Source of the DNA: Bacteroidales bacterium
GTDB taxonomy: Bacteria > Bacteroidota > Bacteroidia > Bacteroidales > UBA932
DNA: 64,000 nucleotides
Assembly (NCBI GenBank): GCA_024699055.1
Contig: JAILQG010000053.1
Coordinates: forward strand, 23,636 to 87,635
Reading direction: 5' to 3'
Each line of letters starts with the position of its first letter. Position 1 is the stretch's first letter. The notes below the pieces were generated by a model. It worked only from the letters and a program-made list of their open reading frames with translations, had not been told where the DNA came from and did no database searches. Of this stretch, positions 9,899-16,922 are shown one piece after another. The position numbers and the translations under genes are program-made.

Positions 9899-10281
9899 TG
9901 GACGAGAGGATAGACAAATACCTGTGGTGCATCCGCGCTTTCAAGACGAGGAGCGAGGCTACCGAAGCCTGTCACGGCAATAAAGTGCAGCTGAACGGGG
10001 TGAACGCCAAGCCATCCAAGCTGGTGAAGCCTGGCGATGAAATCTCGGTCCGCCGCGGCCCGGCGGTCATCAGTTACCGTGTGAGGCAGGGGCTCGACCA
10101 CCGCGTGGGGGCAGCCCTCGTCCCGGATTATGCCGAAAACATCACCCCCGAAAGCGAGCTTGCCAAATTTCACGCTCCCGCCGAGACTTTCTTCGTCCGC
10201 CGCGACAAGGGCGCCGGCCGTCCTACAAAGAAGGACCGTCGCACCCTGGATGCCCTGTGGGACGGCTTCGATGAGGAATAG
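9898..10281 (+). CDS. hslR: S4-domain RNA-binding protein, Hsp15-like
   Basis: A 127-residue protein with an N-terminal S4 RNA-binding fold (RIDKYLWCIRAFKTRSEATE) and a basic C-terminal tail ending in KGAGRPTKKDRR, the arrangement of the ribosome-associated heat-shock protein Hsp15, which recycles 50S subunits carrying stalled nascent chains. The start at 9898 is preferred over an upstream in-frame codon because MDERIDKYLW is the expected N-terminus and the junction with the DJ-1 gene is a coupled TAATG. Confidence 0.88.
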   Translation: MDERIDKYLWCIRAFKTRSEATEACHGNKVQLNGVNAKPSKLVKPGDEISVRRGPAVISYRVRQGLDHRVGAALVPDYAENITPESELAKFHAPAETFFVRRDKGAGRPTKKDRRTLDALWDGFDEE

Positions 10282-10302
10282 AGGGTAAAAGAAAAGCGCC
10301 CG

Positions 10303-11868
10303 TTATTCGAGCGCTTCTCCTTCAAGATTCAGAAATTCATACTGCAGGATGGAGTTGGCCGAGCTTTCGACCAGCTTCAGTTTGCATCTGTACTTGCGCC
10401 GCCACTTTGCGACGAACGAGTTCCACCCGCGTGACAGATAGGCCCCGAGAATGGGGCTGGTGCGGAGCATGAGGGACCTTACGCCCTTGTCGATGACGAA
10501 GTACGACAGCTTGCGCTCTATCTGTTCGTCGATAATTACCGTCGAGGCGATCTTGCCCGTGCCGTGGCACAGGGGACATTGCTCGGAAGTGTTGATTTCC
10601 GTAGCCGGACGGATCCGCTGGCGGGTAATCTGCATGAGGCCGAACTTGGTGAGCGGCAGCACGTTGTGCTTCGCCCTGTCTCCTTCCATCTGCGCCTGCA
10701 TATATTTGAACAGGGCATTCCGGTGTTCCACGTTCTCCATGTCGATGAAGTCGACGATGATGATACCACCCATATCGCGCAGCCTCAGCTGACGCGCAAT
10801 TTCCTCGGCTGCGAGCTTGTTGACCTCGAAGGTGTTTTCCTCCTGATCGGTCGTTTTGGCCCGTATGCCGCTGTTCACATCCACGACGTTGAGGGCTTCG
10901 GTGCTTTCTATCACGAGGTACGCGCCCTGTTTCATGGGCACTACCTTTCCGAAGGAGCCTTTGATCTGCCGGGTTACCTCGAAATGGTCGAAGATGGGTT
11001 CCCGGCCGTCATAGAGATGGACGATCTTTTCCTGTTCGGGGAGAATGAGGGAAATGTACTTCCGGATTTCCTCGCAGGTGTTGGCGTCGTTCACGTAAAT
11101 ACCCGTGAACGAATCGTTCAGAAGGTCCCGAAGGACCGTGGTGGTCTTGGAGTACTCGGTGAAAAGGAGATCGACGCCTTTGTCTTTGGCTATCTTCTTC
11201 CATGAGCCTTCCCACTTTTCGATGAGGGACTTGGTCTCGGCCACCAGCACCGAGGCGTTCTTGCCTTCGGCGGCGGTGCGGATGATGGCCCCGTAGTTGC
11301 GCGGGAGGATGCTCTTTACCAGGGTCTCCAGTCTTCTCTTTTCTTCGTGAGAGGAGATTTTCTGGGAGACGCTTACCTTTTCGGCGAAAGGCAGCAGTAC
11401 AATGTTGCGTCCTGCCAATGAAATTTCCGCAGTGAGCCTGGAGCCCTTCGTGGAAATCGGTTCCTTGACAATTTGCACCACCATCATCTGGCCGGCCTTG
11501 AGATTGTCCTCGATGCGTCCTTCTTTCTCCAGCGGCTTGCCGAGCTTGATGCCGGCGTACAGGCTGCGGAGGTTCTTGTTGGGATTGCTCTCCCGGACGA
11601 ACTGGTCGTAGGCCCCGAAATAGAGGCCCAGGTCGAGATAATGGATGAATGCTTCCTTGCTGTCACCTATGTCCACGAAAGCGGCATTCAGGGAAGGGAG
11701 TATCTTCTTGACCCTGCCAAGATATACGTCCCCGACGGAGAAACTGCGGTCCTGGCTCGACTCGTTGTTGTACTCGATAAGCCTGTGGTTTTCCATCAGG
11801 GCTATCTTGACTTCTTTCGGCGAGACATCGACCACAAGGTTCTTTTCCTGTGCTTTCTGTTCTTCCAT
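10303..11868 (-). CDS. rng: Ribonuclease E/G family endoribonuclease
   Basis: A 521-residue RNase G-type enzyme for rRNA maturation and mRNA decay. It has an N-terminal S1-type RNA-binding region (GDVYLGRVKKILPSLNAAFV), the two catalytic aspartates in VVDVNSGIR (near residue 326) and IIVDFIDMEN (near 369), and the zinc-link motif CPLCHGTGK (near 429), after which RNase E would continue into a long scaffold that is absent here. It lies downstream of the HU and small ribosomal-protein genes but a terminator-like hairpin separates them, so read-through would be needed for co-expression. Confidence 0.95.
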   Translation of the reverse strand: MEEQKAQEKNLVVDVSPKEVKIALMENHRLIEYNNESSQDRSFSVGDVYLGRVKKILPSLNAAFVDIGDSKEAFIHYLDLGLYFGAYDQFVRESNPNKNLRSLYAGIKLGKPLEKEGRIEDNLKAGQMMVVQIVKEPISTKGSRLTAEISLAGRNIVLLPFAEKVSVSQKISSHEEKRRLETLVKSILPRNYGAIIRTAAEGKNASVLVAETKSLIEKWEGSWKKIAKDKGVDLLFTEYSKTTTVLRDLLNDSFTGIYVNDANTCEEIRKYISLILPEQEKIVHLYDGREPIFDHFEVTRQIKGSFGKVVPMKQGAYLVIESTEALNVVDVNSGIRAKTTDQEENTFEVNKLAAEEIARQLRLRDMGGIIIVDFIDMENVEHRNALFKYMQAQMEGDRAKHNVLPLTKFGLMQITRQRIRPATEINTSEQCPLCHGTGKIASTVIIDEQIERKLSYFVIDKGVRSLMLRTSPILGAYLSRGWNSFVAKWRRKYRCKLKLVESSANSILQYEFLNLEGEALE

Positions 11869-11892
11869 TGGATGATTCGGACAGTTTTTTAC

Positions 11893-11929
11893 TTATTAAA
11901 AGAGGCTCGCCGGATCCCCCGTACGAGCC
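11893..11929 (-). terminator. Intrinsic terminator/attenuator hairpin between the bS22-like gene and rng
   Basis: On the minus strand GGCTCG (11904-11909 and 11924-11929 as inverted arms) encloses a 14-nt loop and is followed by TCTTTTAATAA, a short U-rich run. It lies after the 29-codon gene and before rng. Confidence 0.5.
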
Positions 11930-11940
11930 CCCCTCGACAA

Positions 11941-12030
11941 TTATTTCTTCTTATGTCTGTTGAGGCGCAAGCGCTTTTTACGCTTGTGCGTAGACATTTT
12001 ATGTCTCTTTCTCTTCTTTCCGCTAGGCAT
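11941..12030 (-). CDS. AURKAIP1/COX24-domain small ribosomal protein (mS38/bS22-like)
   Basis: A 29-codon gene that is easily missed. The product starts MPSGKKRKRHKMSTHKRKK and ends NRHKKK; 17 of 29 residues are Lys, Arg or His-type basic residues dominated by Lys/Arg. This matches the small AURKAIP1/COX24-domain protein found in Bacteroidota, related to mitochondrial ribosomal protein mS38 and actinobacterial bS22, so it probably binds the small ribosomal subunit. Its ATG lies 15 nt after the HU stop codon, so it is the second gene of an HU operon and is followed by a terminator-like hairpin. Confidence 0.8.
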   Translation of the reverse strand: MPSGKKRKRHKMSTHKRKKRLRLNRHKKK

Positions 12031-12045
12031 AATGATGAATATTAA

Positions 12046-12321
12046 TTATTTTTTGAGATCGGCAATGAAGACCTTTGCAGGCTTGAAGGCCGGAACATCA
12101 TGTGCAGGAATAACAAGGGTTGTCTTGGCGGTGATATTGCGGGCGGCCTTCTGGGCACGGTGCTTTACTATGAAACTGCCAAAGCCACGAAGATAAACCG
12201 GGTTGCCTTTTGCAAGAGATTTCTTGATGGACTCCATGAAGGCTTCAACCACTGATTGAACCTGAATTTTCTCGATGCCGGTCTGCTTGGCGATCTCGTT
12301 TACGATTTCAGCTTTTGTCAT
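12046..12321 (-). CDS. hup: HU/IHF-family nucleoid DNA-binding protein
   Basis: A 91-residue histone-like protein that bends and compacts DNA as a dimer. The N-terminal helices (MTKAEIVNEIAKQTG), the central beta-saddle signature LRGFGSFIVKHRAQKAAR and the C-terminal helix VPAFKPAKVF are all present and of the expected length. It has its own promoter about 45 nt upstream and precedes the tiny ribosomal-protein gene in the same direction. HU and IHF subtypes cannot be separated by eye. Confidence 0.95.
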   Translation of the reverse strand: MTKAEIVNEIAKQTGIEKIQVQSVVEAFMESIKKSLAKGNPVYLRGFGSFIVKHRAQKAARNITAKTTLVIPAHDVPAFKPAKVFIADLKK

Positions 12322-12362
12322 GATTTAAGAGTTTTTAATTGAGTTCTTTCCTTTTGGGAGCA

Positions 12363-12393
12363 CAAAAGTAGATATAATTTTTTAATAATCAAA
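12363..12393 (-). promoter_or_regulatory. Promoter for HU gene
   Basis: Minus-strand TACTTTTG (12363-12370) with TTTG at 12390-12393, spaced 19 bp. It is divergent from the lon promoter. Confidence 0.7.
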
Positions 12394-12419
12394 CGCCTAC
12401 GATGAGTTTTTCTGAATCT

Positions 12420-12450
12420 TTTGCAGTGGCACGGAGATTGACTATATTTG
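12420..12450 (+). promoter_or_regulatory. Promoter for lon
   Basis: TATATTTG at 12443-12450 with TTTG at 12420-12423, spaced 19 bp. It predicts a leader of about 40 nt before the lon ATG. Confidence 0.7.
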
Positions 12451-12497
12451 GAACACAGGGGAAGTACGCCCCTATACTGACAATTTGACAGAGATAT

Positions 12498-14903
12498 ATG
12501 AAAGAAAACAAAGAATATGCATTCCCGGCAGGAGCCGAAGTCAGCATCATACCGGTCATGCAGGGTGAAGAGATCAGGGAAGTGAACGATTCCGAACTCC
12601 CCGATACCCTGCCTGTACTGGCTCTCAGGAACGCCGTCCTGTTCCCCAATGCGGTGTTCCCGGTGACTATCGGCAGGGAAAAGAGCATCAGGCTCATCAA
12701 AGAGGCCGAAGCCCACGGTTTCTTCGTGGGTTGCGTTCCCCAGACTGACGTCACCATCGAAGATCCGAAAGAAAAGGACCTGTACCCGTACGGCACCGTC
12801 GCAAAGATTATCAAGAGTCTCGAGATGCCGGACGGCACCATCACCGCCATACTCCAGGGCATCAAGCGTTTCTCGCTCGACGCCATCCTCGACTACGAGC
12901 CATTCCTCACGGCCAGGATCCACTATCTCGATGACTTTCTGGCAGACAAGGACAGCGCTACCGTGAAGGCCATAGCCGACTCCCTCAAGGACAACGCCAT
13001 CCAGATCGTGCGCAACACCTCTATGGCATCGCGCGAGGCGATAGCTGCCATCAGGAGCATCTCCGACTTCAAGTTCCTGGTGAACTTCATCGCGACCACG
13101 GTCGAAGTGGACGATTTCTCCGACAAGATAGAGCTCCTGCAGTATGACGACATCCGTGCGCGTGCGATGAAGCTCCTGAGCCTGCTCAACATGGAAATCG
13201 AGCTTTCCAAGATCAAGCAGGACATCAACCAGAAAGTCAAGAGCGAGATCGACCAGCAGCAGAGGGAATACTACCTCAACAACCAGCTCAAGACCATTCA
13301 GGAAGAGCTCGGAATGGACGAAGGCGAGGACTATGACAAGCTCAAGGAGCGTGCATCCAAGAAAAAATGGTCCAAGGAGACCGGAGAGGCCTTCGAGAAG
13401 GAGCTGAACCGCCTTCAGAAGTATTCCCCCAACTCCCCCGACTACAGCGTGCAGTACAATTACCTGGACTTCATGCTGAATCTTCCGTGGGACGAGATGT
13501 CCGAGGACAACCTCGACCTTTCCAATGCCCAGAAGGTGCTGGACGAAGACCATTACGGCCTCGAGACGGTAAAGGACAGGATTATCGAATACCTTGCCGT
13601 GCTCAAGCTCAAGGGGAATATGAAGTCGCCCATCCTCTGCCTCTACGGCCCTCCGGGCGTCGGCAAGACCAGTCTCGGCAAGAGCGTGGCCAAAGCGCTC
13701 GGGCGCAAGTACGAACGCATCTCCCTGGGCGGTCTGCACGACGAGGCGGAAATCCGCGGTCACCGCAAAACCTACATCGGAGCCCTTCCGGGCCGCATCC
13801 TGAACGCCATCGCCCGCGCCGGCAGCTCCAATCCCGTGATAGTGCTCGACGAGATAGACAAGGTTGGCGCCGATTACAAGGGCGATCCGTCCTCGGCGCT
13901 GCTGGAAGCCCTCGACCCCGAGCAAAACGCCACGTTCCACGACAACTACCTCGACCTCGACTACGACCTCTCGCACGTCCTGTTCATCACGACGGCAAAC
14001 GGTATATCCAGCATTCAGCCGGCGCTCCTCGACAGGATGGAGGTCATCAACGTTACCGGCTACCTGGCTGAGGAAAAGGCCGAAATCGCAAAGCAGTTCC
14101 TGATGCCCAAGCAGCTGGAAGCCCATGGAATAGGGCGCGACGACCTCAAGATAGAGCCTTCCGCAATACGCGAGATAATCGACCAGTACACGCACGAATC
14201 CGGCGTCCGCGGCCTTGAAAAGCAGATTGCCAAAATCGCCCGCGTCACCGCAAAGAAGATAGCGCTCGGCCAGGAGCATCCCGCCGAAATAAAGATTGAG
14301 CATCTCAAGGAGTATCTGGGCCTGCCTACCGCCTTCCACGACAAGCAGAAGGGCAACGAAGGCCCCGGCGTGGTTACCGGACTCGCCTGGACGGAGCTGG
14401 GAGGCGAAATCCTCTTCGTGGAGAGCAGCGTTTCCGGAGGCAAGGGCGTGCTCACCATGACCGGCAACCTGGGAGACGTGATGAAGGAATCCGCAACCAT
14501 CGCCTACCAGTACATCAAGGCGCATCCCGAAATGGTAAAGATGACCAGCGAGCAGTTCGCCGCCAAGGACGTCCACGTGCACGTTCCCGAGGGAGCTGTC
14601 CCGAAAGACGGTCCTTCGGCCGGCATCACCATGGTGTCTTCCATGGTGTCGGCCTACCGGGGCGAAGCGGTTAAAAAGGGCATCGCCATGACGGGCGAGA
14701 TGACCCTGCGCGGCCGGGTACTTCCCGTAGGAGGCCTTAAGGAAAAGGTGCTTGCGGCCAAGCGCGCCGGAGTTCACACCATCCTCCTGAGCGAACAGAA
14801 CCGCCGCGACATCGAAGACATCAAGGAGATTTACGTGAAGGGCCTCACCTTCGTGTATGTCAAGGAAATAAAGGACGTCATAGACTTCATCTTCGAGAAA
14901 TGA
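12498..14903 (+). CDS. lon: ATP-dependent protease Lon
   Basis: An 801-residue cytoplasmic AAA+ serine protease for damaged and regulatory proteins. An N-terminal LON substrate-binding domain ([19 protein letters not shown]) leads to Walker A GPPGVGKT (384-391), Walker B VLDEIDK (from 449) and a C-terminal protease domain with a Ser-Lys dyad: S707 in DGPSAG and K750 in GLKEKVLAA. The length is standard. The stop overlaps ung by 4 nt (ATGA). A long uninterrupted antisense frame over this gene is a codon-bias shadow. Confidence 0.98.
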   Translation: MKENKEYAFPAGAEVSIIPVMQGEEIREVNDSELPDTLPVLALRNAVLFPNAVFPVTIGREKSIRLIKEAEAHGFFVGCVPQTDVTIEDPKEKDLYPYGTVAKIIKSLEMPDGTITAILQGIKRFSLDAILDYEPFLTARIHYLDDFLADKDSATVKAIADSLKDNAIQIVRNTSMASREAIAAIRSISDFKFLVNFIATTVEVDDFSDKIELLQYDDIRARAMKLLSLLNMEIELSKIKQDINQKVKSEIDQQQREYYLNNQLKTIQEELGMDEGEDYDKLKERASKKKWSKETGEAFEKELNRLQKYSPNSPDYSVQYNYLDFMLNLPWDEMSEDNLDLSNAQKVLDEDHYGLETVKDRIIEYLAVLKLKGNMKSPILCLYGPPGVGKTSLGKSVAKALGRKYERISLGGLHDEAEIRGHRKTYIGALPGRILNAIARAGSSNPVIVLDEIDKVGADYKGDPSSALLEALDPEQNATFHDNYLDLDYDLSHVLFITTANGISSIQPALLDRMEVINVTGYLAEEKAEIAKQFLMPKQLEAHGIGRDDLKIEPSAIREIIDQYTHESGVRGLEKQIAKIARVTAKKIALGQEHPAEIKIEHLKEYLGLPTAFHDKQKGNEGPGVVTGLAWTELGGEILFVESSVSGGKGVLTMTGNLGDVMKESATIAYQYIKAHPEMVKMTSEQFAAKDVHVHVPEGAVPKDGPSAGITMVSSMVSAYRGEAVKKGIAMTGEMTLRGRVLPVGGLKEKVLAAKRAGVHTILLSEQNRRDIEDIKEIYVKGLTFVYVKEIKDVIDFIFEK

Positions 14904-15568
14904 ACGTAAAGATAGAAGGATCCTGGCGGCAAGCCCTGCAGAGTGAGTTCGACAAGCCTTACTTTGCGGGGCTTGTCTCTTATCTGCATGCCGAAAAGGA
15001 AAAGGGACAGACCATCTATCCTCCCGGGAACCGCATTTTCAGGGCCTTCGAGCTCACTCCGGTACAGGACGTAAAAGTGGTAATTCTCGGTCAGGACCCT
15101 TATCACAATCCCGGGCAGGCGATGGGCCTGAGCTTCTCGGTGCCCGACGGCATGCCCGCTCCCCCGTCGCTCGTGAACATATATAAGGAAATAGAAAGCG
15201 ACCTGGGAATCAGGATGGGCAGGACCTACAACCTCGAACCCTGGGCAAGGCAGGGCGTGCTGCTCCTGAACTCCATACTCACGGTACGCGCCGGACAGGC
15301 GGCATCCCACGAGAGGATAGGATGGGAAGAATTCACCGACGCCGTCATAAAATACATCTCAGACAACTGCGACGGGGTGGTATTCATGCTCTGGGGAAAC
15401 TTCGCCCGCGGCAAGGCTCCGCTCATCGATGCCCGTAAACATCTGGTTCTCCAGGCGGCGCATCCCTCCCCCCTCGCCCGCGGCGCGTTTTTTGGATGTA
15501 GACATTTCTCGAAAGCAAATAATTTTCTTACCTTTAAAGGCAAAACACCCATAAATTGGCAACTGTAG
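14900..15568 (+). CDS. ung: Uracil-DNA glycosylase, family 1
   Basis: A 222-residue base-excision-repair enzyme removing uracil from DNA. The water-activating motif GQDPYH contains D66, the uracil-pocket Asn region is VLLLNSILTVR, and the minor-groove/catalytic histidine loop is AAHPSPLARG; these define family 1. It is coupled to lon by ATGA, and its last 13 bases overlap the TTG start of coaD. Confidence 0.96.
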   Translation: MNVKIEGSWRQALQSEFDKPYFAGLVSYLHAEKEKGQTIYPPGNRIFRAFELTPVQDVKVVILGQDPYHNPGQAMGLSFSVPDGMPAPPSLVNIYKEIESDLGIRMGRTYNLEPWARQGVLLLNSILTVRAGQAASHERIGWEEFTDAVIKYISDNCDGVVFMLWGNFARGKAPLIDARKHLVLQAAHPSPLARGAFFGCRHFSKANNFLTFKGKTPINWQL

Positions 15569-16029
15569 CTTTATTCCCTGGATCCTTCGATCCCTTTACC
15601 GCCGGCCATCTGAACATCCTGCAGAGGGCGCTCACCATGTTCGACGAAGTGGTTGTAGCCATAGGCATCAACCAGGACAAGAGAGGTTTCTTTACGACCG
15701 AGCAGAAGGTGGACATCATCAAACAGGCCACCAAGGGGCTCAAAGGCGTGAAGATAATCCATTATGAAGGCCTTACCGCCGATGCCTGCAAAGAGCTGGG
15801 AATCAAGCATATAGTCCGTGGTGTAAGGAACTTCATGGATTTCGAGACAGAGCAGAGCAACGCCGATGCGAACCGCCGGCTCAATCCCGATGTCGACACC
15901 ATCATCATCCCTACCGCACAGGAGTTCTCCCACATATCGTCCAGCGCGGTACGCGACATAATCCGCCACGGAGGAGATATCAGCACTTTCATGCCCAAGG
16001 GCGTAAACCTCCCCAAATTGAATGTTTAA
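15556..16029 (+). CDS. coaD: Phosphopantetheine adenylyltransferase
   Basis: A 157-residue enzyme of coenzyme A synthesis that adenylates 4'-phosphopantetheine. The nucleotidyl-transferase motif FPGSFDPFTAGH and the later ISSSAVRDI motif are clear. The only start that keeps the family N-terminus (xATVALFPGS) is a TTG at 15556, lying inside the 3' end of ung; there is no ATG or GTG upstream of the motif in this frame close enough to be plausible. This suggests translation by reinitiation from ung. Its stop overlaps the downstream thioredoxin-like gene by 8 nt. Confidence 0.93.
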   Translation: MATVALFPGSFDPFTAGHLNILQRALTMFDEVVVAIGINQDKRGFFTTEQKVDIIKQATKGLKGVKIIHYEGLTADACKELGIKHIVRGVRNFMDFETEQSNADANRRLNPDVDTIIIPTAQEFSHISSSAVRDIIRHGGDISTFMPKGVNLPKLNV

Positions 16030-16834
16030 GAAGTTTCTGCTGCTGCTCTGCCTGCTGCCCGGAGTCATCATCTACGCAAGCGGCCAGGACCTCTATGAGA
16101 AGCTGGACAGCCTCATGGAAGTCTACGTGCAGAGCATACGCACAGAAGACGAGGAGAGCAAGGCGGGCGAAGCCGACTATATGATAGGCGCCGCCTCCGA
16201 TTCCGCCACAAGGCAGCATGTCGCCCTGTGGCTCTTCGACTACTACAAAGAATCGCGCGTAATGGGCGAGGAGGCTGTCGCCATCCACATCTACGACAAA
16301 TGGTTCGCCGACGGTACCGTCCCGATGCGCAGCGAATTCGACGAAATGGACGCCAAACTCTTCGCCGACTTCAACAGGAACTCCCTCATAGGCATGCAGG
16401 CGCCCAAGATAAGCCTGTTCAAACCGTGCCGCGGCCACAAAACCGTTCCCGAAGACGGAAAGGCGGCGATGCTCTGGTTCTTCGACACCTCCTGCGGAAA
16501 GTGCAAGGTGGAGGCGGAAGTGCTTCCGGCCGTACTGGAAAAGGAGGCGGTGCTGCCCGTCGATTTCATCGCGGTGTATGCCGGACAGGACAAAAAGTCG
16601 TGGAGACAGTTCCGCCGCAGCTTCAAAGTGAAGAACCCGAATGTGAAAGTGATTCACCTGTGGGATCCCGAAATCGACAGCGACTACCTCCGCCTGTACG
16701 GAGTCATTTCGACCCCGAAACTGTATATGGTATCTTCCCGCGGAGAAATCATAGGCCGGCGCCTGGAGGTGGAGAATCTCCACGAGATGTTCGGCCTCGC
16801 GAAGATTATCGAAGATTATTTGAATAATGAATAA
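16022..16834 (+). CDS. Exported thioredoxin-like (TlpA/DUF5106-type) protein
   Basis: A 270-residue predicted periplasmic thiol-disulfide oxidoreductase. It starts with a signal peptide (MFKKFLLLLCLLPGVIIYAS), has an alpha-helical middle region of the kind found before Bacteroidetes thioredoxin domains, then a thioredoxin fold with the redox pair C158-G-K-C161 in TSCGKCK and the cis-proline context ISTPKLYMV. The substrate is unknown. The start overlaps coaD by 8 nt; the ung-coaD-thioredoxin run behind lon looks like one operon. Confidence 0.78.
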   Translation: MFKKFLLLLCLLPGVIIYASGQDLYEKLDSLMEVYVQSIRTEDEESKAGEADYMIGAASDSATRQHVALWLFDYYKESRVMGEEAVAIHIYDKWFADGTVPMRSEFDEMDAKLFADFNRNSLIGMQAPKISLFKPCRGHKTVPEDGKAAMLWFFDTSCGKCKVEAEVLPAVLEKEAVLPVDFIAVYAGQDKKSWRQFRRSFKVKNPNVKVIHLWDPEIDSDYLRLYGVISTPKLYMVSSRGEIIGRRLEVENLHEMFGLAKIIEDYLNNE

Positions 16835-16866
16835 TTACAAGAATATCTAAATATTTTAAATTTTTA

Positions 16867-16896
16867 TTGTAAATCAATAAATAATTATTATCTTTG
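16867..16896 (+). promoter_or_regulatory. Promoter for the M16 peptidase gene
   Basis: TTG at 16867-16869, 19-bp spacer, TATCTTTG at 16889-16896, all in an AT-rich island. It predicts a leader of about 20 nt. Confidence 0.72.
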
Positions 16897-16922
16897 CACA
16901 AAGCATTAATTTATTAGTGATA

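Noticed and set aside
10282-10320. Terminator between the S4-domain gene and rng
   Set aside because: A weak stem (AAGCGC/GCGCTT) with a mismatch overlaps the rng stop codon and lacks a T-tract.
12318-14777. 819-codon open frame antisense to lon
   Set aside because: It lies wholly over a gene with intact motifs; GC-rich codon bias leaves the antisense frame free of stops. No protein-like features.
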